The notes under the pieces were generated by a model. It was given only the letters and a program-made list of their open reading frames with translations, was not told the origin of the DNA and ran no database searches. This document shows positions 18,647 through 28,558 of a stretch of DNA of 64,000 bases, piece after piece. Position numbers and translations under genes: made by a program. The stretch's first letter is position 1; each line of letters starts with the position of its first letter. The DNA is from DASQYE01 sp036389315. Lineage in GTDB: Bacteria > Acidobacteriota > Blastocatellia > Pyrinomonadales > Pyrinomonadaceae. Where the stretch lies: the NCBI GenBank assembly GCA_036389315.1, contig DASVQF010000050.1, positions 1-64,000 of the forward strand, read 5' to 3'.

Positions 18647-21055
18647 TTATTCGTAGCGGAGCGCGATCATCGGGTCTACTTTCATGGCGCGGCGCGCGGG
18701 GATGAGGCTGGCTACGAGCGCGACCAAAGTCAGCAGCACAGGTATGACCAGGAAGGTCAGCGGGTCTGTCGCCGAAACATTGAACAGCAGAGTCGTCATC
18801 ACGCGCGTCAGCGCGAAGGAGGCGACGAGACCGATCACGACGCCGACGAGCGCCAGTATCATCCCCTGACCGACGACCAGCTTGAGGACATCACGTTGTT
18901 GCGCGCCGAGAGCCATGCGGACTCCGATCTCGTGCGTGCGCTGCGTGACGGAGTAAGCCATTACGCCGTAGAGCCCGACGGCCGCCAGAATGAGCGCGAC
19001 GACGGCGAAGATGCCCAAAAGCAGCATCGCGAAACGCTGCCGGGCCATAGATTCCGCGACGATCTGTTCGAGCGGGCGAATGCGCGAGACGGGCTGATCT
19101 TTATCAATCGAGAGCACCTGGCTGCGCACGCTCCCGCCGAAGGCCACGGGGTTCCCTTCCGTCCGCACGATCAGCGTCATTCCCGAAAATGGAGTTTGCA
19201 GGTACGGCTCGTAGGTTTGCGCCGTGGTCGGTTGATCGAGCCCGTACTGCTTAACGTCTCCGACGATGCCGACGATCTCGCGAAAACGCTCGGGCCCGTT
19301 CGTCACGTTGAGGCGCTTGCCGATGGGGTCTTCGCCCGGAAAGAACTTCTTCGCCATCGTCTCGTTAATGACGCAGACGCGCGGCGCGTCCTTTTTGTCC
19401 TGCTCGGTGAACAAGCGCCCCCGCAAGAGCGGGATGCCCATCGCGCGGAAATAATCGCGGCTCACGGCGTAATAGTTTGTGCTCGGCTCTGTGCCGGGAG
19501 CGTCGGGCGGGCGTCCCTCTATGTTGAAGCTGAGGACGTAATCGCCCTGTATCGGAAGCGATTGCGTAGCACCGACGGCCACCACGCCCGGCAGCGTCGA
19601 GACTCGCTCGATCAGCTCCGTGAAGAAGGCAGCCTGCTGCTCTTCCTCGCCGTACTTCTTCGCGGGCAGCGAGACGCTGACGGCCAGCGCGTTCTTCGGA
19701 TTGAAGCCGGGGTTGACCTGCTGCAAGCGATAGAAGCTGCGAATCAGGAGCCCTGCGCCGACTAGAAGGACGAGCGCGAGCGCGACTTCTGTGACTACAA
19801 GCAGGCTCCGCACGCGACCCTGCCCGCCCGTCGTCCCACGCCCGCCTTCCTTGAGCGTCTCGTTCAGGTTCGGCCTTGAGGATTGCAGCGCGGGCACGAG
19901 CCCGAAGATCAGACCCGTCACGATAGTAATTAAGCCCGTGAACAGAAGGACGCGCATGTCCAGCGTTCCGCCTTTGACGCGCGGCAGGTTCTCGGGCGCG
20001 AGCGCCAGCAACAAGTCCGTGCCCCACAGGGCCAACAGTAGCCCGATGCCCCCGCCGACGATTGCCAGCAGCACGCTCTCCGTCAACAGTTGACGAATGA
20101 CGCGCCAGCGACTCGCGCCCAGGGCGCTGCGAATCGCTATCTCTCGCTGACGGACTGTGGCGCGCGCTAAGAGCAGGTTGGCGACGTTGGCGCAGGCCAC
20201 GGCCAGCACGAGCGCCACAGCACCCAGCAGCACCAGCAGCGCAGGCTTGATCTCACGCGACTCGTACTCCTGCATCGAAAAGAGCGACACGCCCCAGCCC
20301 GTGTTGGTGTCCGGGTAAGCCTGGGCCAAGCGGGCGGCAATCGCGCTCATCTCGGTCTGCGCCTGTGCGAGAGTGACGCCCGGCTTGAGACGACCCACCA
20401 CGGAGATGTAATGGCCGCCGTGCTGCTGCGCCTGTTTCTCGTCGAAGGCGACGGGCGTCCAGATCTCGGTCTCGCGATCAGGGAATTGAAAGGTCGGCGG
20501 CATGATGCCTATGACGGTGTAGCTCGATGCGTTGAGCGAGATGCTGCGGCCGACGATATTGGGGTCGCCGCCAAATCTTCTCTGCCACAGGCTATGGCTG
20601 AGGATGGCTACGGCGTCGTGCCCCGGTTGATCTTCTTCGGCGAGAAAGGTGCGCCCCTGCGCAGGACGAGCGCCGAGCATCTCGAAGAGTCCGGCCGAGA
20701 CGCGCGCCCCGCGCAGCCGCTCCGGCTCGCTGCCAGCGTCAACCAGGTTGTAAGGAAAGCCGCGCACGGCGGCCAGCTTCTCAAAGACAGTGTTCTGCTT
20801 CTGCCAGTCTATGAAGTTTCCGGGCGCGACGGAAAACTCCGGAAACTGCGGCGGCTTATTCTCGCGCAGGACTACGAGCCGGTCAGGGTCATCATAGGGA
20901 AGCGAGCGCAAGAGCACTGCATTGACCACGCTGAAGATGGCCGCGTTGGCTCCAATCCCCAGCGAGAGAGCGATGACCGCCACGACGGCAAAGCCCGGAT
21001 TCTTCCGCAGCATTCTGAGCCCATAACGCAAGTCTTGCCAGAGCGTGCTCATCAT
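18647..21055 (-). CDS. ADOP permease P14, last of block P12-P14
   Basis: 802 residues from the start used here. An ATG at 21073 would add MKEVRK, but the strong ribosome binding site AAGGAGGT overlaps that codon and lies 8 bases before the ATG at 21055, so 21055 decides the start (MMSTLWQDLRYGLRM). The signature has Ala for Thr (GIGANAAIFSVVNAVLLRSL), as in P13. Coupling segments are QREIAIRSALGASRWRVIRQ and THEIGVRMALGAQQRDVLKL. Segment two reads VALVLAVACANVANLLLARA, more like P4 and P5 than the common FVLLIACANV. The tail is PMIALRYE. P13 ends 25 bp upstream, and downstream lies the 201-bp gap with the hairpin. Confidence 0.95.
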   Translation of the reverse strand: MMSTLWQDLRYGLRMLRKNPGFAVVAVIALSLGIGANAAIFSVVNAVLLRSLPYDDPDRLVVLRENKPPQFPEFSVAPGNFIDWQKQNTVFEKLAAVRGFPYNLVDAGSEPERLRGARVSAGLFEMLGARPAQGRTFLAEEDQPGHDAVAILSHSLWQRRFGGDPNIVGRSISLNASSYTVIGIMPPTFQFPDRETEIWTPVAFDEKQAQQHGGHYISVVGRLKPGVTLAQAQTEMSAIAARLAQAYPDTNTGWGVSLFSMQEYESREIKPALLVLLGAVALVLAVACANVANLLLARATVRQREIAIRSALGASRWRVIRQLLTESVLLAIVGGGIGLLLALWGTDLLLALAPENLPRVKGGTLDMRVLLFTGLITIVTGLIFGLVPALQSSRPNLNETLKEGGRGTTGGQGRVRSLLVVTEVALALVLLVGAGLLIRSFYRLQQVNPGFNPKNALAVSVSLPAKKYGEEEQQAAFFTELIERVSTLPGVVAVGATQSLPIQGDYVLSFNIEGRPPDAPGTEPSTNYYAVSRDYFRAMGIPLLRGRLFTEQDKKDAPRVCVINETMAKKFFPGEDPIGKRLNVTNGPERFREIVGIVGDVKQYGLDQPTTAQTYEPYLQTPFSGMTLIVRTEGNPVAFGGSVRSQVLSIDKDQPVSRIRPLEQIVAESMARQRFAMLLLGIFAVVALILAAVGLYGVMAYSVTQRTHEIGVRMALGAQQRDVLKLVVGQGMILALVGVVIGLVASFALTRVMTTLLFNVSATDPLTFLVIPVLLTLVALVASLIPARRAMKVDPMIALRYE

Positions 21056-21080
21056 CTTCCGAACCTCCTTCATCCCTGCT

Positions 21081-23525
21081 TTATTCGTACCGCAGCGCCT
21101 CCATCGGGTCTACTTTCGTCGCTCGCCTAGCGGGCAGGTAGCAGGCCAAAAGCGCCGCTATTGCGAGGAGCGCCGAGACGCCCAGGTAGGTCAGCGGGTC
21201 TGTCGTCGTCACGTCGAAGAGCAGGCTTCTCATCAACCTTGTGAGCGCAAACGACGCGGCCACGCCGATCAAAAGACCCGTCAAGATCAGCTTCAGCCCC
21301 CCGCCCAAGACCATCTTCAAGACATCCCCTCGCTGCGCGCCGAGCGCCATCCGGATGCCTATCTCGCGCGTCCGCTGCGCGACCGAATAAGAGACGACGC
21401 CGTAGAGACCTATGCTCGCCAGGATGAGCGCCACGCAGGCGAAGATGCTAACCAGGAGGGCAGAGAATTTCGGGCGCGCGACCGATTCCGCGACGATCTC
21501 GTTCATGGTCTTCACGTCGTAGATGGGCGCGTCCCGCTCCACCGCGCGCAGTTGCTCTCTGGCGGCCGCAAGAGCCGCCGAGGGCTGAAGGCTGCTGCGC
21601 ACCATGAGCGTCATCGTGCGCGACCACGGAACCTGCTGGACGGGCGTGTAGACGGCGGGCCGCGCCTCTTCGCTCAAGGCATCCTGACGGACTGCGCCGA
21701 CGACTCCGACCACCTCGCGCGCCACCTCGTTATTGAACCCGACGATTAGGCGCTTACCGACGGGGTCTGTGCCGGGGAAGTAACGGCGGGCGAGAGCTTC
21801 GTTGACGACGACCACGGGAGGCGAGTCGGCCGTGTCGCGCTCTGTGAAGGCACGCCCGCGCAGGAGCGGAATGCCCATCGCGCGGAAAAACCCTGGCGTG
21901 ACGAAAGTAAAGCCCGCGTGATGCTCTTCGCCCTCCGCAGGCTTGGGCTCTCCTTCGATTAAGATTTCGGTTCCCTGTTGGTCGCCCGCGAGCGGCGCTT
22001 CCAGCGCGAAGCCCGCCGCCTCAATCCCAGGCGTCGCGCTCAAGCGTTTCTCCATCTCTGCGAAGGCCGCTGCCCTCTGCGCGCGCTCAGTATATTTGAC
22101 TCGCGGCAGCGTGACGCGCATCGTCACCGTGCGCGCGGGTTGAAAGCCGGGATCGACCGCTTGCAGGCGCAAGAAGCTGCGCGCGAGCAACCCTGCGCTG
22201 ATGAGCAGCACCAGCGACAGGGCCACTTCGATGACGACCATCGAGTTTTGCAGCAAACGGTTAGAGGGCGCTTGACCCGTGGCCTGCCCGCTCTCCTTCA
22301 ACCAGCGGAGCAGGTTCGGCGAAGAGGCCCCGAGCGCAGGCAATAAGCCGAAGAGCAGCCCCGTCAGAAACGTGACCGCGCAAGCAAAGCCCAGGACTCG
22401 GAGGTCTATGCCGACTTCTTCGAGGCGCGGAATGTCGCCGGGCGCGAGACTGAGCAGCAGGTCTACGCCCCAGGTCGCCAGGATCAAGCCCGCCGCGCCA
22501 CCCAGGCAGGCCAGCATCAGGCTCTCCGTCAACATCTGGCGCACGAGCCTTCCTCTTCCGGCCCCGAGCGCGGCGCGCACGGCCATCTCCTTCTGCCGTC
22601 CAGCGCCCTGGGCCAACAGCAGATTGGCTATGTTGACGCACGCGATCAGGAGCACGAACCCGACCGCGATCAGAAGCGTCAGGAGCACTGGGCGAACACG
22701 GCCCAAGACCTGTTGCTCGAAAGGCGTTAAAGTAATAGCCCACCCGGCGTTGGTTTCCGGATAAGCCTGTTCGAGGCGGCTACTGATGGTCGAGAGGTCT
22801 GCGCTCGCGCTCTCAATCGTGACGCCCGGCTTGAGACGGGCGATGACCGTCATGAAGTGGCCCCCGCGCTGCCCCGCTTTCATGTCCGTAGCGAAAGGCG
22901 TCCACAACTCGGCCTGCTGCGTGGGCGTGTTCCCTTCGAGCGCGATGGGCGGCGGAAACTTGAAGCCCTGCGGCATGACGCCGACAACCCTGTAGCTCTG
23001 GTTATCTATCGTCACGCTTTGGCCCACCACAGACGGGTCAGCGCCGAAGCGACTCTGCCAGAGCTTCTGGCTCAGGAGCACTGCGAGGGGGCCGCCGGGC
23101 CGATCCTCTTCCGGCGTGAAGGCGCGCCCGAGCATGGGAGAGATTCTTAACAACGGAAGCAGGCTCGCGGAGATTTGCGCGCCCGAGACGCGCACGGGCT
23201 CCTCCCCCCGGGCCAGGAAAAAGTCTCTGGGCGTAAAGGCGGCCAGCTCTTCAAAGGAGTGGTTCTGCTCTCGCCAGTCGGCGTAGTTCGGAGGCGAAGC
23301 GAACATGAAAGGCAAGCCCTGTGACGGCTGCGTCTCCCAAATCATCACGAGCCGGTCGGCCTCGTCGTAAGGGAAGGGACGAAGAACGACCGCGTTGACG
23401 ACCGAAAAGACGGCCGCGTTAGCCCCTATGCCGAGCGCCAGCATCAACACGGCCACGAGACTGAAAGCAGGCCTCTTCAAAAGCACGCGCACGCCGTAGC
23501 GCAAGTCCTGCCACAGAGTCCACAT
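21081..23525 (-). CDS. ADOP permease P13
   Basis: 814 residues starting MWTLWQDLRYGVRVLLKRPA. The frame allows a GTG start one codon earlier, but GGAGG in GGAGGTTTTGTG-ATG is better spaced for the ATG at 23525. This copy is among the more diverged: signature ANAAVFSVVNAVVLRPFPY, second helix ACVNIANLLLAQGAG, coupling segment QKEMAVRAALGAGRGRLVRQ-MLTES. After FtsX domain 1 it has RWLKESGQATGQAPSNRLLQ, where most copies have LKEGGR. In the C-terminal domain KMVLGGGLK replaces GQGM, shared in kind with P12. Tail PMEALRYE. The leader is nearly identical to that of P6 and to the intergenic remnant between P7 and P8. Confidence 0.94.
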   Translation of the reverse strand: MWTLWQDLRYGVRVLLKRPAFSLVAVLMLALGIGANAAVFSVVNAVVLRPFPYDEADRLVMIWETQPSQGLPFMFASPPNYADWREQNHSFEELAAFTPRDFFLARGEEPVRVSGAQISASLLPLLRISPMLGRAFTPEEDRPGGPLAVLLSQKLWQSRFGADPSVVGQSVTIDNQSYRVVGVMPQGFKFPPPIALEGNTPTQQAELWTPFATDMKAGQRGGHFMTVIARLKPGVTIESASADLSTISSRLEQAYPETNAGWAITLTPFEQQVLGRVRPVLLTLLIAVGFVLLIACVNIANLLLAQGAGRQKEMAVRAALGAGRGRLVRQMLTESLMLACLGGAAGLILATWGVDLLLSLAPGDIPRLEEVGIDLRVLGFACAVTFLTGLLFGLLPALGASSPNLLRWLKESGQATGQAPSNRLLQNSMVVIEVALSLVLLISAGLLARSFLRLQAVDPGFQPARTVTMRVTLPRVKYTERAQRAAAFAEMEKRLSATPGIEAAGFALEAPLAGDQQGTEILIEGEPKPAEGEEHHAGFTFVTPGFFRAMGIPLLRGRAFTERDTADSPPVVVVNEALARRYFPGTDPVGKRLIVGFNNEVAREVVGVVGAVRQDALSEEARPAVYTPVQQVPWSRTMTLMVRSSLQPSAALAAAREQLRAVERDAPIYDVKTMNEIVAESVARPKFSALLVSIFACVALILASIGLYGVVSYSVAQRTREIGIRMALGAQRGDVLKMVLGGGLKLILTGLLIGVAASFALTRLMRSLLFDVTTTDPLTYLGVSALLAIAALLACYLPARRATKVDPMEALRYE

Positions 23526-23543
23526 CACAAAACCTCCGAGCTT

Positions 23544-25973
23544 TTATTCGTAACGCAGTGCCTCCATCGGGTCTACTTTCGTCGCGCGCCGTGCCGGTAA
23601 GTAACAGGCCAGCAGCGCCACTGCTGAGAGCAGCACGGCGACGGCGACAAACGTCACAGGGTCTATCGTGCTCACTCCATAGAGCAGGCTCGTCATCAAC
23701 CTTGTCAGCGCAAAGGATGCGGCCAGGCCGAGGACGATGCCGATGAGCACAAGCCTCATGCCTCCGCCCAAGACCAGCTTGACGACATCTCTGGTCTGTG
23801 CGCCTAAGGCCATGCGGATGCCTATCTCGTGCGTCCGCTGCGTGACCGAATAGGAGATCACGCCGTAGATGCCTATGCTCGCCAGCACCAGCGCCATCGA
23901 GGCGAAGATGATGAGCAGCAGCATGGAGAAACGGCGAAGCGCGATGGAGTCGGCCAGCAGTTGCTCCATCGTCGCGACGTTCGAGATAGCCTGGTCAGGG
24001 TCGAGCGCCGCGACCTCGCGCCTGATGGCGGCGACCAGATTGCTCGGGTCTGTCGTCGAGCGGACGACCAGAGTCATAGCCGTGGTCGGGTACTGCGCTT
24101 CCGGCAGGTAAATCTGCATCGGTACTTTTCTGTCCAGGCCGTACTGGCTGACATCGCCGACGACGCCGACGACCGTGCGCCACGGCTGCGGGTTCTTCTC
24201 CGAGCCAGGGAACTTGATGCGCTTGCCTAAGGGGCTCTGGTTGGGCCAAAGCTCGCGCGCCATCGTCTCGTTAATGAGCGCGACCTGCGGAGCCTCGCCC
24301 GTGTCATGCTCTTCGAGCGCGCGCCCCTGCAAGAGCGCAATCCCCATCGCACGCCTGTAGCCGGGCGTAGTGATGTAGAGGTCAACGCTGATCTCCTGGC
24401 CGCGCGGCTTCGGATAATCTTCGACGGCGAGGCCGCGACCGTCGAAGTTACTGCTGAAGGGCAGGACGCTCGTGAGTCCGGCCGCCTCGACTCCCGGCAA
24501 AGCCTCTACGCGCTCCGTCACCTGTTTAAAGAAGCTGGCCCACTCCTGCGGCTTCGGGCGCTTGGCCGAGGAGAGCACGACGTTCATCGTCACAATGTTC
24601 TGAGGGTTGAAGCCCGTGTTGACCTCGCGCAGGCGAATCATGGTCTTAATCAACAGGCCCGCAGAGATCAGCAGGACTATGGAGAGGGCCACTTCCGAGA
24701 CGACCAGCAGGCCGCGCAAAGCGCTGCGGCTCCCGCCCGTTGAGCTGCGTCCGCCTTCCTTGAGCGTTTCGTTCAAGTCCGGCTGCGAGATGTGCAGCGC
24801 AGGCGCGAGCCCGAATGCGATCCCCGTGACCAGAGAGACGAGCAGCGTAAACAAGAGCACGCGCCCGTCGAGGCGGATGCCTGAGAGAAGCGGCGTGACC
24901 TGGGAGCCGAGCGTCTCGACGAAGCTCGTGCCCCACATCGCCAGCAAGAGCCCAAGCCCGCCGCCCACGCAGGCCAGCATCACGCTCTCCGTCAGCAGTT
25001 GACGAACGAGGCGCGCGCGCGCCGCTCCGAGCGCAGCACGAATGGCCACCTCTTTCTGCCTCGCGGTCGAGCGCGCCAGCAGCAGGTTGCCGACGTTGGC
25101 GCAGGCGATCAACAAGACGAAGGCGACGGCCCCGAACAGGAGCAGCAGCGTGGGGCGCAGGGCCCCGACAGTATCTTCGCTGAGTGTCACCAGGCGCACG
25201 CCGTAGCCGCTATTGTTCTCCGGGTGCTCTCGCTCGATGCGGCTCGCGATGAGGTTCATCTCGGCCTGCGCCTGTTGAAGGGTCACGCCGGGTTTAAGGC
25301 GCGCGATGGCGCGCAGGTGACGGGCCGAGCGTTGGTCTTCGTCGTGCGGCTCGGCGACGGGGCGATAGAACTGTCCCTGCGGCTCAATCAGGCTGAGCGG
25401 CAGCGGTTGGAAATCGGCAGGCATCACGCCGACGACGGTGTAGGGCCTGCCGCTCAGGTTGACCGCCCGGCCGACGATCTCCGGATCTGCGCCGAAGCGA
25501 CGTTGCCAGAGGTTGTAGCCGAGGACTATGACGCGATCTTTGCCGTCCTCCTGCTCTTCGGGCAGAAAGGTGCGACCGAGCAGCGGCGTGCCCCTCATCA
25601 CTTGAAAGAAGCCGTCACCGACCTGTATGCCCTGCACTCTCTCCGGCTCGCCCTGCCCGATAAAGGTCGCCTGCCAGTCGCCGTAAGTCGCGACCTCTTC
25701 AAAGACTGTGTTCTGATGTCGCCAGTCGTCCGCGTCCGTCGCCGAGACCTGGTTGCGGTTGCTCCCCTCGTCCGCGTCCGTTCCCCAGATGAGGACTATC
25801 CGGTCGGGGTCGCTGTAGGGCAGCGCTTTCAGGAGAATCGCGTTGACGACCGAGAAGATCACAGTATTCGCGCCGATGCCTAAAGCGAGCGAAAGCACCG
25901 CCGCCACAGACACGGCCGGACTCTTACGCAGCATCCGAAACCCGTAGCGTATGTCCTGCAACAAAGTATCCAT
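23544..25973 (-). CDS. ADOP permease P12, first of block P12-P14
   Basis: 809 residues from ATG 25973 (MDTLLQDIRYGFRMLRKSPA). A GTG at 25976 is a poorer candidate because the GGAGGTG motif would be too close. Signature ANTVIFSVVNAILLKALPY. Coupling segments are QKEVAIRAALGAARARLVRQ and THEIGIRMALGAQTRDVVKL, the latter continuing into VLGGGMR, a Gly-rich variant shared only with P13. The first periplasmic domain has a distinctive loop (LPLSLIEPQGQFYRPVAEPH) at about 190-210. Tail PMEALRYE. A 104-bp gap filled by a strong palindrome lies between it and P11; P13 starts 18 bp after its stop. Confidence 0.94.
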   Translation of the reverse strand: MDTLLQDIRYGFRMLRKSPAVSVAAVLSLALGIGANTVIFSVVNAILLKALPYSDPDRIVLIWGTDADEGSNRNQVSATDADDWRHQNTVFEEVATYGDWQATFIGQGEPERVQGIQVGDGFFQVMRGTPLLGRTFLPEEQEDGKDRVIVLGYNLWQRRFGADPEIVGRAVNLSGRPYTVVGVMPADFQPLPLSLIEPQGQFYRPVAEPHDEDQRSARHLRAIARLKPGVTLQQAQAEMNLIASRIEREHPENNSGYGVRLVTLSEDTVGALRPTLLLLFGAVAFVLLIACANVGNLLLARSTARQKEVAIRAALGAARARLVRQLLTESVMLACVGGGLGLLLAMWGTSFVETLGSQVTPLLSGIRLDGRVLLFTLLVSLVTGIAFGLAPALHISQPDLNETLKEGGRSSTGGSRSALRGLLVVSEVALSIVLLISAGLLIKTMIRLREVNTGFNPQNIVTMNVVLSSAKRPKPQEWASFFKQVTERVEALPGVEAAGLTSVLPFSSNFDGRGLAVEDYPKPRGQEISVDLYITTPGYRRAMGIALLQGRALEEHDTGEAPQVALINETMARELWPNQSPLGKRIKFPGSEKNPQPWRTVVGVVGDVSQYGLDRKVPMQIYLPEAQYPTTAMTLVVRSTTDPSNLVAAIRREVAALDPDQAISNVATMEQLLADSIALRRFSMLLLIIFASMALVLASIGIYGVISYSVTQRTHEIGIRMALGAQTRDVVKLVLGGGMRLVLIGIVLGLAASFALTRLMTSLLYGVSTIDPVTFVAVAVLLSAVALLACYLPARRATKVDPMEALRYE

Positions 25974-25990
25974 CACAACACCTCCACGAA

Positions 25991-26072
25991 GGGATGAGGG
26001 CGGAGGGCGAAGAGATGAAAAAAGAATACTGCAAGTTGAGTTGTCACGCTTTCATCCCTCCGCCCTCATCCC
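25991..26072. repeat. Intergenic palindrome with perfect 17-bp arms between P11 and P12
   Basis: GGGATGAGGGCGGAGGG (25991-26007) is exactly complementary to CCCTCCGCCCTCATCCC (26056-26072). Pairing continues less perfectly inward to GATGAAA/TTTCATC. The element begins 5 bp after the P11 stop codon and ends just before the ribosome binding site of P12, so it makes up most of the intergenic space. It is the best-paired member of the GGATGA family in the window. Confidence 0.85.
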
Positions 26073-26077
26073 TTTCT

Positions 26078-28537
26078 TCATTCGTACCGGAGCGCCTCCA
26101 TCGGGTCTACTTTGGCCGCGCGGCGCGCTGGGATGTAGCAGGCGGCGAAGGCCACGAGCGAGAGCAGCAGCGTGATGGCGGCGAACGTTATGGGGTCAGT
26201 GGCCGAGACTCCAAACAGCAGGCTCGCCATCACGCGCGTCACGGCGACGGCTCCGACCAATCCCAGACAGAGGCCGATGGCGGCCAGCACCATTCCCTGC
26301 CCGATGACCAGCTTGAGCACGTCCAGGGTTTGCGCGCCCAAAGCGACGCGGATGCCTATCTCGCGCGTCCGCTGCGTGACCGAATAGGAGATCACGCCGT
26401 AGATGCCTATGACGGCCAGCAGCAAGGCGACGAGCGCGAACAACCCGAGAGCGAACATTGCGAAGCGCCGCCGCGCTAAGGACTCTGAGAATCGCTGCTC
26501 CATCGTCTTGACATCGTAGATGGGAATGTTCGAGTCCATCGCACGCACTTCCCTGGTGATGGCCGAAGCTATGCTGGCGGGGTCTGTGGAGGTGCGCGCC
26601 ACGACGTAGAGCCCGCCGGGCTGTGTCTGCGCTTGCGGTATGTAGAGGGCGACGCGCGATTCCGTGTCGAGGGCGTAATGCTTAACGTTGCCGACCACGC
26701 CGACCACCGTCAGCCAGGGCATGTCGTTGTCGTCCGCACTGCCGAACTTGATGCGGCGGCCGACGGGGTCTGAGCCCGGCCAGTATTTGCGCGCCATGTT
26801 CTCGTCAACCAGGACGACCTTCATGGACTCTTTAGTGTCCTGCTCCGTGAAGAAGCGCCCGCCCTTGAGCGGAATCTTCATCGTCTCGAAATAGCCCGTG
26901 CTGGCGACGCGGATGTCCGACTGAATGACGCTCTGCCCCGTCACGCTCGGGTCATAACCTTCAATCGTGATGCTGCCCCAGCCGATGCCGCCGCTCAAGG
27001 GGATGGCCGAGACGCCGCCCGCCGATTCGACGCCCGGCAAGCGGCGGATGCGCTCCCACAGTTGCGGGTAGAAGAGCGAGCGGCGCGGCTCCTCCGCGTA
27101 GCTCGTCCCGGCCACAGACAAGCGCATCGAGATGATGTTCCCGGTCGTAAAGCCCGGCTCGACCTGCTGCACGCGCATGAAGCTGCGAATCAAGAGCCCT
27201 GCGCCGATCAGTAAGACCAGAGACAGAGCTATCTCGGCCACGACGAGCAGATTGCGAAGTCTCTGGTGGCCGCTATTAATCAGGCTGCGGCCGCCTTCCT
27301 TGAGCGTTTCGTTGAGCCGTACGTGCGAGCCGCGCAGGGCCGGGGCGAGCCCGAAGAGAATGCCCGTCAGCATGACTACGGCGCAGGTGAAGACGAGCAC
27401 GCGCGAGTCCATGCGTACGTTCTGAAGACGCGGGATATTGCCGGGATTGAGCCAGCGTATCCCGTCCAGAGTCCACGTCGCGATCAGCAGACCCACAACA
27501 CCGCCCAGCACCGCGAGCAGTACGCTCTCCGTCAAGAGTTGGCGCACGATGCGCCAGCGCGCGGCCCCTATGGCCGTGCGGATGGCGATCTCTTTTTCGC
27601 GCGCAGTGGCCCACGCAAGCAAGAGGTTGGCGACGTTGGCGCACGCAATCAACAGCACGCAGCCGACCGCGCCCAAAAGGATGAGCAGCGCCGTGCGTAC
27701 GTCTCCGACCACCTGCTCAAGCAGCGGCCTGGCGCTCATGCTGAAGGCGCGGCTCGGCGGATAATAGTCTGGGAACTGTTGTTCGAGTTGACGGACGGCG
27801 CTGTCGAGCTGGGCCTGCGCCTGCTGCAATGTCGCGCCCGGCTTGAGGCGGGCCAGCACGTTGTAGTTCTCATCGCCCTGGCTCGCCAGCTCCTTCTCGC
27901 CCATCGGCAGCGGCAGCAGCATCTCGGCCTGTTCGACTCCGCCCACCGTCGGCAGCACTTCCTTGTTGAGCAGGAAGTCCGCAGGCATCACTCCGACGAT
28001 CTGGTAGGGCTTGCCGTTGAGCGTCACCGATTGGCCCAACACATTCGGGTCTGAGCCGAAGCGACGCTGCCAGAGCCCGTGGCTGAGAATGACTGCGGGC
28101 TGCTGGCCGGGCGAGTCCTCCTGCGGAAGGAGCAGGCGTCCCAGCAGTGGCCTTGCGCCGAGCAGCGTAAAGAGATTGGAAGAAGTCCGTATGACGCCGA
28201 TGCGCTCGGGCTCGGCCCGGCCAGTCATGTTGACGCTCGTGCCCTGCGCGATGGCGATCTCTTCAAAGACGCTCGATTGGGATTTGACGGCCATGAACTG
28301 GCCCGGCGACGGCCAATCCTGCGCGACGTTAGCGCCCGGCGAATGAGTCCAGATAATCACCAGCCGCTCGGCGTCCTGGTAGGGCAGCGGGCGCAGCAGC
28401 AGGCCGTTGACGAGGCTGAAGATGGCGCTGTTAGCTCCAATCCCCAGGGCCAGCGTGAAGACGGCCACCAGGGTGAAGCCCGGATTCTTCATCAACATCC
28501 GCAGCCCATAGCGCAAGTCCTGAAAGAGTGTTCCCAT
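26078..28537 (-). CDS. ADOP permease P11, last of block P2-P11
   Basis: 819 residues, start MGTLFQDLRYGLRMLMKNPG with GGAG 8 bases ahead. Signature ANSAIFSLVNGLLLRPLPY. Coupling segments are EKEIAIRTAIGAARWRIVRQ, with Ile for Leu, and TREIGIRVALGAQTLDVLKL. The first periplasmic domain is longer than in most copies: residues of about 190-225 (LLNKEVLPTVGGVEQAEMLL onward) form an extra segment, and another (YYPPSRAFSMSARP) lies just before the second helix. Tail PMEALRYE. The leader AGGAGAAAAGCTG-ATG is identical to that of P10. P10 ends 21 bp upstream. The palindrome at 25991 follows directly after its stop. Confidence 0.95.
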   Translation of the reverse strand: MGTLFQDLRYGLRMLMKNPGFTLVAVFTLALGIGANSAIFSLVNGLLLRPLPYQDAERLVIIWTHSPGANVAQDWPSPGQFMAVKSQSSVFEEIAIAQGTSVNMTGRAEPERIGVIRTSSNLFTLLGARPLLGRLLLPQEDSPGQQPAVILSHGLWQRRFGSDPNVLGQSVTLNGKPYQIVGVMPADFLLNKEVLPTVGGVEQAEMLLPLPMGEKELASQGDENYNVLARLKPGATLQQAQAQLDSAVRQLEQQFPDYYPPSRAFSMSARPLLEQVVGDVRTALLILLGAVGCVLLIACANVANLLLAWATAREKEIAIRTAIGAARWRIVRQLLTESVLLAVLGGVVGLLIATWTLDGIRWLNPGNIPRLQNVRMDSRVLVFTCAVVMLTGILFGLAPALRGSHVRLNETLKEGGRSLINSGHQRLRNLLVVAEIALSLVLLIGAGLLIRSFMRVQQVEPGFTTGNIISMRLSVAGTSYAEEPRRSLFYPQLWERIRRLPGVESAGGVSAIPLSGGIGWGSITIEGYDPSVTGQSVIQSDIRVASTGYFETMKIPLKGGRFFTEQDTKESMKVVLVDENMARKYWPGSDPVGRRIKFGSADDNDMPWLTVVGVVGNVKHYALDTESRVALYIPQAQTQPGGLYVVARTSTDPASIASAITREVRAMDSNIPIYDVKTMEQRFSESLARRRFAMFALGLFALVALLLAVIGIYGVISYSVTQRTREIGIRVALGAQTLDVLKLVIGQGMVLAAIGLCLGLVGAVAVTRVMASLLFGVSATDPITFAAITLLLSLVAFAACYIPARRAAKVDPMEALRYE

Positions 28538-28558
28538 CAGCTTTTCTCCTCTTCCCTT